NCBI GenBank assembly: GCA_046160625.1
Contig: JBJXGZ010000005.1
Coordinates: 62,001 to 126,000, forward strand
Origin: M3007 sp046160625
GTDB taxonomy: Bacteria > Bacteroidota > Bacteroidia > Chitinophagales > Saprospiraceae
Length of the DNA stretch: 64,000 bases
Direction: 5' to 3'
Part shown: piece by piece, positions 8,067-16,395 of the stretch
Position numbering within the stretch: the stretch's first letter is position 1
Layout: the number at the start of each line of letters is the position of its first letter
Translations under genes and position numbers: made by a program
The notes under the pieces: model-generated
What the model saw: the letters and a program-made list of their open reading frames with translations, nothing else
The model's database searches: none
Told to the model about the DNA's origin: nothing

Positions 8067-8256
8067 CAAATACCCCAATATCTTTTCTTTAATCCCTGCT
8101 CTCAATCGGTCTCATCGGAAAGATGGTTGCCTTTAATCTCCGGCCAGTGTAGCCAGAAGTTTTAGTATTGTAGATCTACAAACTGCTTCTGCAAAATGCT
8201 ACTGATCCGCGTCTTCTGTTGTGCAACATTTTTTCACATTTTAACCGGTTGTAACC

Positions 8257-10065
8257 ATGCGTCAGCTTCTACTAACCATTTGTTTCTCTGCACTTTTTTT
8301 CTCCAATATTTTTCACGCTCAAACAGGTTGCCCAGGCTGTGTCGTCAATGTACCTGCAAGTTTCCCGGCAGACACGATATATCTGCCCGACCTGCCCGAT
8401 GGGGTGAAAGGAACGCCTTATAATGAGGATGTATCGTTCCGATTGCCCAAAACCACCACGCCTGTAAATGCCATTGATAGTACCACTCCGCCGGGGCTTA
8501 CGATTACAAAATTTGAAATCCTTGCCATAGACGGTCTGCCACCCGGGCTTTACTGGCAACTTAACCAATCGGTGTTCGATCCGGCCTCACAGACGGATGG
8601 TTGCATAAAAATCTGCGGTACGCCACTGGAAACGGATTCTTTTGAACTGACGGTGACCCTAAAAGCCACGGTGTTCATCTTGACGCAGGAGTCAACATTT
8701 CCAATGTCGCTCTACATAGCACCCAAAGTCAGCACCACCGACGGCTTCTCGATCACCAATCCAGTAGGATGCGGCAGTGTTTCGGTGACATTCACCAACA
8801 ACGTGCCGTCCAACGGCGAAGAGGGTTTTAGCTATTTATGGGATTTTGGCGATGGTTCACCAGCCTCGGCAGAAGAAAATCCTGAGGCACACATTTACCC
8901 GCCAGGGGTATATGAAATTGACTATCAGGCAATTGTAGACACATCCGGCTATATCCTGGAAAGTATCAAAGTAACAGATATTGATTGCACCGACCCGCCA
9001 CTTTTTGGAAACCCTGACCTTTTCCTTGAAATACGAATGCCCACCGGCGACATCGTTTTCAATTCCTCGCCAGCCATCAACAGCACTTCATTGCCATATA
9101 CTTTTCCTGTAAACCTTAAACTCGAGGCAGGCAATTACCAGCTGCAAGTATGGGACGATGATGCAGGAATCAAAGGCACCGACGACAATTGTGGCACCCT
9201 TTCGTTCAACATCCTGAGCGACGGGACGCTTGTGGCGGGCGGCCTAACCGTGGAGATGAATATCCTGCATCCGGTGGACACCATCTTTTCACGCGATACG
9301 GTAATAGTGTACCCACAGCCCATCACACCTACGGTGAACGCACCCAATGGCCTGACGGTTTGTCAGGGCGCGACCGATCTGGTGTTGTCCTCTTCGTATG
9401 GGTTTGGGAATCAATGGATATTGAATGGTAATTTGATTCCTGGCGCGACAGATTTTATCTATATGCCTACAGAAAGTGGGGCCTATCAGGTGCAGTACAT
9501 CTCGCAAGATGGCTGTGTGGCAACTTCGGATTCAGCGAAGGTGACGATTCACCCGCTCCCGGCAGAACCAACCTGGTTTAATTACAACAACTCCTTACGT
9601 CTGGCCAATCCGGCGAATTTGCCTGCCCAATATTCGCTGCAATGGTACAATGCAAGCGTTCCGATTCCGGGTGAAACAGGTATTTGGTATTGCTCTTTGG
9701 CGAGCGGCACGTATAGCCTGGTGGTGACAGATTTGGAAACAGGCTGCACCAATTCGTTTGGCGCGCAGATTACGCACAACCCGAATTTTGATTGCCTCAT
9801 CAGTACGCAATCCCCAGACATTCAAACCTTTGACATCTTACCCAACCCGACTATCGGTTCAGTACTGTTGCGCCTGCACGAGCCGCTGAAAACAGCTGGC
9901 GTCATCCGGGTGCTGGATGCGAGCGGACGACTGGTGCATACCCTTCAAGCCAATGCAGGAATGAATGCATTTTCACTGGAACTCGGGCATCTGAGTGCTG
10001 GCGTGTATGCGGTGGAGATATTGGCAGAAGGTTTTCATAGTTTGGGGAGAGTGGTGCGGTTGTAG
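8257..10065 (+). CDS. Secreted PKD-domain protein with T9SS type A sorting domain
   Basis: 602 residues with a signal peptide (RQLLLTICFSALFFSNIFHAQ). Order of parts: a putative Ig domain at about 60-150 (IDGLPPGLYW, DGCIKICGTPLETD) related to the preceding gene product; a PKD domain at about 160-235 with FSYLWDFGDGSPAS and the closing HIYPPGVYEI; a region around 240-330 that reads like a second beta domain (LEIRMPTGDIVFNSS, LQVWDDDAGI); Ig-like text around 355-500 (CQGATDLVLSSSYGFGNQW); and a T9SS type A sorting domain in the last 80 residues (FDILPNPTIGSV...). A surface or extracellular role, perhaps adhesion, is expected from the parts; no enzyme motif is visible. Confidence 0.87.
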   Translation: MRQLLLTICFSALFFSNIFHAQTGCPGCVVNVPASFPADTIYLPDLPDGVKGTPYNEDVSFRLPKTTTPVNAIDSTTPPGLTITKFEILAIDGLPPGLYWQLNQSVFDPASQTDGCIKICGTPLETDSFELTVTLKATVFILTQESTFPMSLYIAPKVSTTDGFSITNPVGCGSVSVTFTNNVPSNGEEGFSYLWDFGDGSPASAEENPEAHIYPPGVYEIDYQAIVDTSGYILESIKVTDIDCTDPPLFGNPDLFLEIRMPTGDIVFNSSPAINSTSLPYTFPVNLKLEAGNYQLQVWDDDAGIKGTDDNCGTLSFNILSDGTLVAGGLTVEMNILHPVDTIFSRDTVIVYPQPITPTVNAPNGLTVCQGATDLVLSSSYGFGNQWILNGNLIPGATDFIYMPTESGAYQVQYISQDGCVATSDSAKVTIHPLPAEPTWFNYNNSLRLANPANLPAQYSLQWYNASVPIPGETGIWYCSLASGTYSLVVTDLETGCTNSFGAQITHNPNFDCLISTQSPDIQTFDILPNPTIGSVLLRLHEPLKTAGVIRVLDASGRLVHTLQANAGMNAFSLELGHLSAGVYAVEILAEGFHSLGRVVRL

Positions 10066-10143
10066 TCTTAGATCAGTGGATCTTTTTGATTGACGATTGA
10101 CGAGTACATGATTGTTGATTGTTGAGGTATGTGACTCTAAAAC

Positions 10144-10176
10144 AAAAGCCCCCAGACCTTACATCTGGGGGCTTTT
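10144..10176. terminator. bidirectional rho-independent terminator
   Basis: A perfect 13-bp stem (arms 10144-10156 and 10164-10176, GC core GCCCCCAGA) with a 7-nt loop, flanked by A-run and T-run. It lies 4 nt beyond the 3' end of the minus-strand tRNA-Leu and 78 nt beyond the stop of the plus-strand PKD gene, so it can serve both. Confidence 0.9.
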
Positions 10177-10231
10177 TGTGTGCCCGGGACGGGACTCGAA
10201 CCTGCACGACCGATAAAGGTCAAGGGATTTT

Positions 10232-10939
10232 CTTACCAACTACGACTTTCGCCGCTCCCACCAAACGATTTGGCTGGATTTGTGGTCTGGACTTTCTCTT
10301 TGCCATATTCGCTTTTGGCGAACTTAGGCACCGCCTGTCAAGTCTCTACACCTTTCCCCCGAGATCTCGGGAGACTTGGCTCGGGATTACCATTTTAAAA
10401 GGTTTCCCCGAATTTAAGCGGCTCTACTTCAAGCATTTCTGCTTGAGCACTCAAATTTTTTTGATGTTTTTAGCGCGATAATTGTCTGTCAAAGCGTGAC
10501 AGTTTGGGCACAACAAAAGTAAATTTTCAATCGCATTATTGTACCTGTTTCCGTCTTTGTGATGCAGTTCCAAGGGTATTGGGGATGCAAGCCATTCGGT
10601 TAAATCACAATTTTCGCAGCGGTGCATTTTTACATTTTCTTTAAGCAATCTCTTCTTCAGTTTATGAGACTGATATGCAAATTGCCCAGAAAAAATTTCC
10701 AGAAGTGGCACCGCTTTCCCTTTAATGATTTTAGAAATGCCTTTTCCCGCTTGATTAGGTTTAAAGCAACCAAGCCGCTTAGCATGACTGCACAAGGTTT
10801 TATAATTCATTCCAAGTGTAATCGCTGCTTGATTCATGCTTATTGACGCATTACAAACTTCAATAAATCGGACCTCAAAGTCTGAATCGAAACTGTATTT
10901 TGCCATGACAAACAATTTTGGCCAAAAAATCAAAGAACT
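10232..10939 (-). mobile_element. group I intron in tRNA-Leu(UAA), 708 nt, with HNH gene
   Basis: The insertion follows U34 and ends in G, as group I introns do. On the minus strand the part after the open reading frame shows the core: a P2-like hairpin CAAGCA-GAAA-TGCTTG; a P4/P5-like stretch GGGGAAACC...GGTAATCCCGAGCCAAG; a P6 hairpin around CCCGAGATCTCGGG; the P7 region AGAGACTTGACAG; a P8 hairpin TTCGC-CAAAA-GCGAA; AAAGAGAAAGTCC; and P9 hairpins including GGC-GAAA-GTC. These blocks, in this order, match the cyanobacterial and plastid tRNA-Leu(UAA) intron (IC3 type). A candidate internal guide, GAGTGCTC at 10452-10445, pairs with the 5' exon end through a U-G pair and overlaps the stop codon of the HNH gene, placing that gene in the P1 loop. 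Confidence 0.92.
10451..10906 (-). CDS. HNH homing endonuclease encoded in the intron
   Basis: 151 residues from ATG 10906 (a start at 10933 would add nine residues). The first about 45 residues contain a helix-turn-helix-like stretch (NQAAITLGMNYKTLCSHAKRLGC). The C-terminal half is an HNH nuclease: CENCDLTEWL, then LELHHKDGNRYNN with the HH and the Asn, then LLLLCPNCHALTDNY, where two CxxC pairs should bind structural zinc. It lies wholly inside the tRNA-Leu intron, so it is most likely a homing enzyme that cuts intron-less tRNA-Leu alleles and so spreads the intron. The gene looks intact. Related HNH proteins also occur free-standing or in phages. Confidence 0.88.
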   Translation of the reverse strand: MAKYSFDSDFEVRFIEVCNASISMNQAAITLGMNYKTLCSHAKRLGCFKPNQAGKGISKIIKGKAVPLLEIFSGQFAYQSHKLKKRLLKENVKMHRCENCDLTEWLASPIPLELHHKDGNRYNNAIENLLLLCPNCHALTDNYRAKNIKKI

Positions 10940-11038
10940 AAGTCCCTCGTGTCTACCATTTCACCACCCGGGCTTATGGGCAACAAAATTGCATCAAACT
11001 TTCCGAAAAGAATAATTTTTCGAAAAGAAGGAAACAAA

Positions 11039-11068
11039 AAAGCCTTCCCGAAACATCGGAAAGGCTTT
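11039..11068 (-). terminator. rho-independent terminator of tRNA-Gly
   Basis: Arms 11039-11051 and 11056-11068 pair at 12 of 13 positions around a 4-nt loop; on the minus strand the stem is followed by a T-run. It begins 1 nt after the tRNA-Gly 3' end. Read-through would be needed if tRNA-Leu shares the tRNA-Gly promoter. Confidence 0.88.
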
Positions 11069-11069
11069 G

Positions 11070-11142
11070 AGCGGAAAACGAGATTCGAACTCGCGACCTC
11101 GACCTTGGCAAGGTCGCGCTCTACCAGCTGAGCTATTTCCGC
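11070..11142 (-). tRNA. tRNA-Gly(GCC)
   Basis: 73 nt without CCA. Acceptor GCGGAAA/TTTCCGC, D arm AGCTCAGCTGGTAGAGC, anticodon arm CGACC-TTGCCAA-GGTCG with anticodon GCC, and T arm CGAG-TTCGAAT-CTCG, discriminator U. A standard uninterrupted tRNA. Confidence 0.95.
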
Positions 11143-11697
11143 AGTTGTGTTTACTGTTCAAGACCGTTGTCTTGCGTTTTGCGGCGGCAAAGATAAGTCC
11201 GACCAGCTCGGATAGGCAAATGTTTTTTGAAAAAAATTTTCTGAACTTTGTAAACAGGGCTAAATCTCATTTTGAGGTTCGAGGCAAGTAGGTTCGTAAC
11301 TTAGGCTTGATTCTTTACGAACCATTGGAAGAGAACAGCTCAGCATCAATTGGCTACCACAGGGAGCACTCGATGTTAAATCTATGCGCGATGCTTGGCC
11401 GTTTGAGTTTTGTTTAATACTTTCGTTTGCGTTTCGCTCCGAATTTCTCAATCGTGTACACGGGGGCAAAGCCAGCAGATCAGCTTTTAATCGTTTGTAG
11501 GCTTCTGATGAGGATAATGGAACTTGGGCACCTAAAGTTTTGTCCAAAGGTTTAATATCCAAAAGTCAAAAGCCTTGCCGTAATCACGCTAATCCACACC
11601 ACATTACTTGCAGCAGTTTCTTGGAAAGTTTTGCCGTCCTGATTACCCGGGATGAAAGGGTAATCTTATCTTTCACGCTAAACGCATTTGCCAAAAG
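11143..11697. other. intergenic region without a convincing gene
   Basis: 555 nt between tRNA-Gly and the next T9SS gene. A 100-codon minus-strand frame (11260-11562) has no recognisable domain, signal or ribosome-binding context and was not called. Two small hairpins are visible: GGTTCGTA/TACGAACC near 11291-11322, and an 8-bp stem GATTACCC/GGGTAATC at 11641-11665, 32 nt before the next start codon. The region should contain the tRNA-Gly promoter on the minus strand. Confidence 0.5.
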
Positions 11698-14625
11698 ATG
11701 AAAAACGTTTTAAATTTAACGCTCAAACGCTTAGCCATCGCACTGCTTTTTTTCTTGCCGAGTTTTTGCTTTGGTCAAGGAACAGAATATTTCAAATGCC
11801 CGGGCTTTGTTCCAACTCCCCCGATCAATGAATTCCCACCCAATGCGCCTTGCGACATAAACCCCGAACACCCCAATTTTAACAACGAGGAACAAATATG
11901 GATAGGCGTAGGGACACCTTTTGAGAGGTCTTCTCAGTTAGGCAATTCGATTTCCGATAATGTTAGAATCGTAGGTAATTTTATTGTGGATGACCCATTC
12001 ACTTTTCTGGATGCCGTTGTAATGATCAATCCAAACGTCCAGATTACGGTTGAGCCTTCTTTTTTCCCTTTTGACCCTGACGGTGGTTTGATCATTGACA
12101 ATTCGGACTTGTTTTCTTGTGCCGGACTATGGACAGGGATTGTGATGCAGCCGACTTCAATAGTGAATACGCGCAACAACTCCAGCATTCAGGATGCTAT
12201 GATCGCAATTCGTGCCGAGCCCTCGGGCATTTTATTTATCCAAAACACTACCTTCAACCGCAATTGGGTTGGTATTAGTTTGACTGGAAATGCCGTTTCG
12301 GCACCTAATGTTGGGACGTTCAGTGGCAACACATTCAGCTGCACTGCGCCGATAAAAGGCACTCAGTTACAAACCCTTGCTGGCGTAGCGCTTCAAAATG
12401 CCATCCTTACTACCTTTGGCGCAACTTCCTTAAATCGGTTTCGAGATTTGAACTATGGCATCGTTGCCGTCGGTGAATTGTGCAATCTTTCCGGGCGAAA
12501 CCTCAGGTTTGACAGGATACTGCATGATGGTATCTCCATGACACACGGGGTGATTCACCTGACAGCACCCACCACTTTCGTAAATTGCCATGAAAATGGC
12601 ATAAACATAGAAGCCGCCCGGGTTGTGAACATTACTGGGGCTGTCGTTCTCCTCAATCCTTCCATACCGGAAGACCTGGATATTCACAGAACAGGTATCC
12701 GCATTGAGCAGTTTGACTTGAACTCCTCTGTAATAATCAACCACCTCAATTTTTCGGCCAACATGGACGGGACCGAGAACATGGTAAGGGGTATCCATCT
12801 GATCGGCGGTAATGTTGGTGCCGGGACAACGATCCACATCAGCGACAACAGCATCTTCTCTTTGAAAGCCATGTTTTCGCAAGGAATCTTTTTGGAAGGA
12901 GTCTTTCCCGAAAGCAGTACGACAGAAATTTTCCTTAACCACTTCAGAGTTTCGAGCGTAACTGGCGATACAGGAGGGGCTTCCCCACATGGTATCGAAG
13001 CCTCAGGAGGGAGCAAAAACAACCTCTCTATTATGTGGAACACGTTTTCTGGGTTTTTAAACAGCCCAAATGATAACCAAGCACAATGTGTATATTTGAG
13101 AAGCTCTTCGGGTATTAATAACGAAGTGAGTATTAATTCATTTAATGACGGAGCCGGCTATTGTGCTAATTACATTGAAGTACATGGATTCCAAAATACC
13201 ATCTATTGTTCTAATATCTTCTCCTCTTTTGGGGGGGATGCATTTGCGTTTTTCGGTACGAATATGGGAACGATTATCCGCGCAAATACGATTACGGGGT
13301 GTTCTGATGGAATAATGCTCTTTGGTGGCACTTCTTTTATCGGGGAACAAATAAATGAGGGAAACCGGTTTTTCGACCTCTTTTTCGGCGGTTGGCAGGT
13401 TGGGCCGCTATTTCATGCGAGTTGCGCTAGCGACCCTGTCGTTAACGCATTCACTGTCCACACTACTCAACGTGTTTGTGGAAATCCCGCCGACCCAGCC
13501 TGCCTGTTCAACCCATTTTTCCCGGAGCGCATTGCACCGAACGACGCTATAAATGGGTTCTTTTTTATCACCGACCCGGATAGCATCCCAAACCCAGGAT
13601 GCGATGGCCAATTCAACGAGCCGGGTGGAACAGACGAGTTGGATCGAAGGATTGCGCAAGGCCTGATTCCTGCCCCAAGCGAAGAGCCTGCCCTGATCTG
13701 GGTGCTGGAAAGGTATCTGTATCAAAAGTTTAAAAACAATCTCGAGCTTTTGAGCGAGCACAACGCTTTCCCTGCTTTTTTGAGCAACAAGGCCAACTGT
13801 TCGGTTGGCAAGTTTTACGAGGTGCAAAATAGTGTGGAAGCGGCCTTGATGCCTAGCCCAAGCGTGGACGCAGCCAGTAAACTGGCTTTGACAAACATGG
13901 GTCTCTTGATCCAATCTTTGGTAGCATTAGACGAGCAAATAGAAGCCGTCGGGAATGGGGCAGGCTTGGAGGCATTGTTGCAGGCAAAACAGTCGAAGAC
14001 CGACCAGTTGCGCAGTTTGCAAATAAGCTACAACAGCTTGAGCACTACGTACAAAAGCCAAGTGGCTGCCAATCTGCAAGCGGCTTATACGCTCAATGAA
14101 GGCGTGGCAACCGCACATGGTTACGAGGCCAACGAAAAAACGGTCAACCAGATACACCTCATTTCGATGATGCAGCAAGGCGGCAAACTGACAGAGGATC
14201 AAGTGCTGGCGCTCCAAGCCATCGCCGAGCAAGACCCCAAACAAGGCGGCCCTGCGGTTCATACCGCCATGGGTATGCTCCCCGAGTGCGCGAAACCTGA
14301 AACGGAACCCGCTCCGAGAGGAATGCCCCGTGGGCTGGAGAATCAGGTTGGGCATTATAAGTTGATCTCTTCGACAATTGCGGACAAAATCCTAGTCTCG
14401 CCCAACCCCGCCAGTTCGAGCTTCCGGGTCAGCAAGCTTCCAGGGAACAGCGGCAATTTATCGCTAACGGATATGACTGGCAGGCTCGTCTTATCAAAGC
14501 CTATTTCAAGTCCAGAAGCGACCATCGAGGTAACATCAAGCCTACCATCGGGCATTTATCTGCTTCGAATAATGATGGATGACGGCACATCTCTGGTTCA
14601 AAAACTGGCCCTGCAACCGAAATAA
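11698..14625 (+). CDS. Large secreted right-handed beta-helix protein with T9SS type A sorting domain
   Basis: 975 residues. Signal peptide at 1-27 (LAIALLFFLPSFCFGQ). Residues about 110-590 carry the repeated strand-turn pattern of parallel beta-helix (NosD/pectate-lyase-like) proteins: WTGIVMQPTS, DAMIAIRAEPSGILFIQNTTFNRNWVGISL, LNYGIVAVGE, ENGINIEAARVVNITGAVVL, GIHLIGG, GIFLEGV, DGIMLFGGTS. Residues about 650-880 are helical and acidic with coiled-coil character. A T9SS type A sorting domain closes it (ILVSPNPASSSFRV to QKLALQPK). Such proteins often bind or cut polysaccharide, but no catalytic set is recognised. It is followed after 57 nt by another T9SS gene. Confidence 0.83.
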   Translation: MKNVLNLTLKRLAIALLFFLPSFCFGQGTEYFKCPGFVPTPPINEFPPNAPCDINPEHPNFNNEEQIWIGVGTPFERSSQLGNSISDNVRIVGNFIVDDPFTFLDAVVMINPNVQITVEPSFFPFDPDGGLIIDNSDLFSCAGLWTGIVMQPTSIVNTRNNSSIQDAMIAIRAEPSGILFIQNTTFNRNWVGISLTGNAVSAPNVGTFSGNTFSCTAPIKGTQLQTLAGVALQNAILTTFGATSLNRFRDLNYGIVAVGELCNLSGRNLRFDRILHDGISMTHGVIHLTAPTTFVNCHENGINIEAARVVNITGAVVLLNPSIPEDLDIHRTGIRIEQFDLNSSVIINHLNFSANMDGTENMVRGIHLIGGNVGAGTTIHISDNSIFSLKAMFSQGIFLEGVFPESSTTEIFLNHFRVSSVTGDTGGASPHGIEASGGSKNNLSIMWNTFSGFLNSPNDNQAQCVYLRSSSGINNEVSINSFNDGAGYCANYIEVHGFQNTIYCSNIFSSFGGDAFAFFGTNMGTIIRANTITGCSDGIMLFGGTSFIGEQINEGNRFFDLFFGGWQVGPLFHASCASDPVVNAFTVHTTQRVCGNPADPACLFNPFFPERIAPNDAINGFFFITDPDSIPNPGCDGQFNEPGGTDELDRRIAQGLIPAPSEEPALIWVLERYLYQKFKNNLELLSEHNAFPAFLSNKANCSVGKFYEVQNSVEAALMPSPSVDAASKLALTNMGLLIQSLVALDEQIEAVGNGAGLEALLQAKQSKTDQLRSLQISYNSLSTTYKSQVAANLQAAYTLNEGVATAHGYEANEKTVNQIHLISMMQQGGKLTEDQVLALQAIAEQDPKQGGPAVHTAMGMLPECAKPETEPAPRGMPRGLENQVGHYKLISSTIADKILVSPNPASSSFRVSKLPGNSGNLSLTDMTGRLVLSKPISSPEATIEVTSSLPSGIYLLRIMMDDGTSLVQKLALQPK

Positions 14626-14638
14626 ATCTTGATTCATC

Positions 14639-14670
14639 GAGGCTGCTCCACGCACTGGGGAAGCCTCTTT
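14639..14670 (+). terminator. possible rho-independent terminator
   Basis: A 6-bp stem GAGGCT/AGCCTC (14639-14644 and 14662-14667), extended by an inner TCC/GGA, with a short T stretch after it. It lies between two T9SS genes. The start of the next gene is only 13 nt beyond, so it may attenuate and not stop transcription. Confidence 0.45.
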
Positions 14671-14682
14671 ATTTGATTTCTA

Positions 14683-16200
14683 ATGCGAATCATAACTATT
14701 GTTCTATCATTTTTTTCCACGCTCCTCACCTATGACCTTGTTGCTCAGAATAAAAGAGACTATCAATGGTTCATAGGTTATGACACTACTTCTGCGTCTG
14801 TTATTTACGGGAATGTCATCAGGATGGATTTTAGGGAGTCTCCGCTCAATATCTCGAACATCTACGGTGTGAAAGACTTTGGTATGGAAGGCTCTAATAC
14901 CAGCATGTGCGACAAGGATGGAAACTTGTTGTTTTATTCCAATGGCTGTAAAATAGTGAACGCAAAGGGAGAGGTCATGCTTAGCGGTGACAGCATCAAC
15001 CCTGGGGTAGTGTGGGACGAGTTCTGTGAAAATGGAGGGGGCAGCCCAATACGACAGGGCGTGATAGCCTTGCCAGCCCCAGAAGATGACAGCCTGTATT
15101 ACGTTTTCAACCTTGACTTTGGCATCCCCTACTTAGATCAAGACTCTATTTTTTTTGCTTTGGCCCCTATGCACTTGTACTATCAGGTGGTGGATATGGT
15201 GCAAGACTCGGGCTATGGGGCGGTGGTGCAAAAGAATCAAGTGGCTCTCGCGGACACCCTTGCCAGGAGCAGCTTGCAGGCAGTGCGGCATGCCAACGGG
15301 AAGGATTGGTGGGTGGTCGTCCCAAAATCTCACTCCAACTGCTACTATGTGGTGCCAGTAACCGCTGAAGGGGTTCAAACCCCGCAACTCAAATGCCTCG
15401 GACACGTTTGGAACGACTTTGATTCGGGCACACAGGTGACCTTCTCTCCCGATGGAAAGAAGTACGTGCGCTTCAACGGTTGGAACGGCCTCAACATTTT
15501 TGACTTCGACGCTGCTACGGGCGATCTCTCCAACCCGCTGAACATCGCGTTCTCAAATGACACGATTAGATACGTCATCGGTGCAGCGATCTCGCCCAAT
15601 TCGAGGTATTTGTACATCTGCACCGGGCTAAAGGTGTACCAGTTCGACTTGAAGGCCGATGACATCGAATCCAGCAAGATAAAAATAGCCACTTGGGACG
15701 GCTATCAAAATCCTTACCCTACCATCTTCTACCTCGCTGCGCTGGCCCCTGACGGGAAAATATACATTTCCAACACGAGCAGCACCTACAACCTGCATGT
15801 GATAAACAAGCCCAACTGCCCGGGTGTAAGTTGCGAACTGGTGCAACACGGAATTGTGCTCCCCTCCTACAACTTCGCCACCATCCCCAATATGCCGCAC
15901 TATCGGCAGTCGTATTTTGAGTGCGATTCAACATTGATTGGGGCAGTGGAGGTAGGCCAAGTGGGGCGTAAACTGATGGTGTTCCCAAACCCTGCCTCTG
16001 AGGTGATACACCTATCGCTTGAGTTTGGCAAAGGAGAAGTCAGCATTTTCGATGCCACAGGCCGAGCGGTTTCACATCCCTCCCCAACGGTAGCAGATGG
16101 TCAGCTATCCATCCTGATTCGCGATCTCCCGAGCGGACTCTATTTCGTCTGCTTTCGCACAGAGGGCAATATATGGAGTGGGAAGTTTGTAAAGCAATGA
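14683..16200 (+). CDS. Secreted beta-propeller-like protein with T9SS type A sorting domain
   Basis: 505 residues with a signal peptide (RIITIVLSFFSTLLTYDLVAQ). Residues about 60-410 look like a WD40/lactonase-type propeller: SMCDKDGNLLFYSNGC, QVTFSPDGKKYVRFNGWNGLNIFDFDAATGDLS, AISPNSRYLYICTGLKVYQFDLKADD, AALAPDGKIYISNTSS. The pattern IFDFD..TG.LSNP is common in Bacteroidota proteins of unknown role. The C-terminal 80 residues (LMVFPNPASEVIHL to WSGKFVKQ) are a T9SS type A sorting domain. No enzyme motif is seen. Confidence 0.85.
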   Translation: MRIITIVLSFFSTLLTYDLVAQNKRDYQWFIGYDTTSASVIYGNVIRMDFRESPLNISNIYGVKDFGMEGSNTSMCDKDGNLLFYSNGCKIVNAKGEVMLSGDSINPGVVWDEFCENGGGSPIRQGVIALPAPEDDSLYYVFNLDFGIPYLDQDSIFFALAPMHLYYQVVDMVQDSGYGAVVQKNQVALADTLARSSLQAVRHANGKDWWVVVPKSHSNCYYVVPVTAEGVQTPQLKCLGHVWNDFDSGTQVTFSPDGKKYVRFNGWNGLNIFDFDAATGDLSNPLNIAFSNDTIRYVIGAAISPNSRYLYICTGLKVYQFDLKADDIESSKIKIATWDGYQNPYPTIFYLAALAPDGKIYISNTSSTYNLHVINKPNCPGVSCELVQHGIVLPSYNFATIPNMPHYRQSYFECDSTLIGAVEVGQVGRKLMVFPNPASEVIHLSLEFGKGEVSIFDATGRAVSHPSPTVADGQLSILIRDLPSGLYFVCFRTEGNIWSGKFVKQ

Positions 16201-16340
16201 CGCTTCGCGCGGGCAACAAGGAATGTCCAATTTCCAGGGGGGTGTTACGCATGGTTAATCACGTTGAAAGCATATATATAAGACAACAACGCTAAAACCT
16301 CAAAGCAGTGCCTTCCTCCTGTTCAGGTTGGCGGGTAAAA

Positions 16341-16395
16341 CTGCTCCCTTCTTCGTTAAAACTACGGCGGGTAAAACTGCTACTGCCCACTGCCA
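16341..16395. repeat. dispersed repeat supplying the 3' end of ppk1
   Basis: The stretch 16341-16380 matches 45636-45673 almost base for base (shared core CTACGGCGGGTRAAACTGC), and both copies continue with runs of CTGCCACTGCC. In both places the triplet CTA within AAACTGCTACTGC is the stop codon of a minus-strand gene. The rest of the 16201-16379 spacer holds a fragment of the AATGTCCA repeat at about 16222 and a short AT run, and no gene. Confidence 0.7.

Larger units (their letters stand above)
10181..10973 (-). tRNA. tRNA-Leu(UAA), interrupted by a group I intron
   Basis: The 5' exon is 10940-10973 (34 nt) and the 3' exon 10181-10231 (51 nt). Joined, they give an 85-nt type II tRNA: acceptor GCCCGGG/CCCGGGC, D stem GTG/CAC, anticodon stem AGGGA/TCCCT, loop CTTAAAA with anticodon UAA, long variable arm GACC/GGTC, and T loop TTCGAGT. 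The break is exactly after U34. The T stem has one A-C mismatch and one G-U pair. CCA is not encoded. The exons would need RNA splicing to give a functional tRNA; no second tRNA-Leu(UAA) is in the window. tRNA-Gly lies 96 nt upstream on the same strand. Confidence 0.92.

Noticed and set aside
10119..10481. Plus-strand frames across the tRNA-Leu region
   Set aside because: They lie on the strand opposite to the tRNA exon and the intron core, whose structures explain the conservation.
11260..11562. 100-codon minus-strand frame upstream of the large beta-helix gene
   Set aside because: No recognisable domain, odd composition, no start context. It could be a decayed gene, but nothing supports it.
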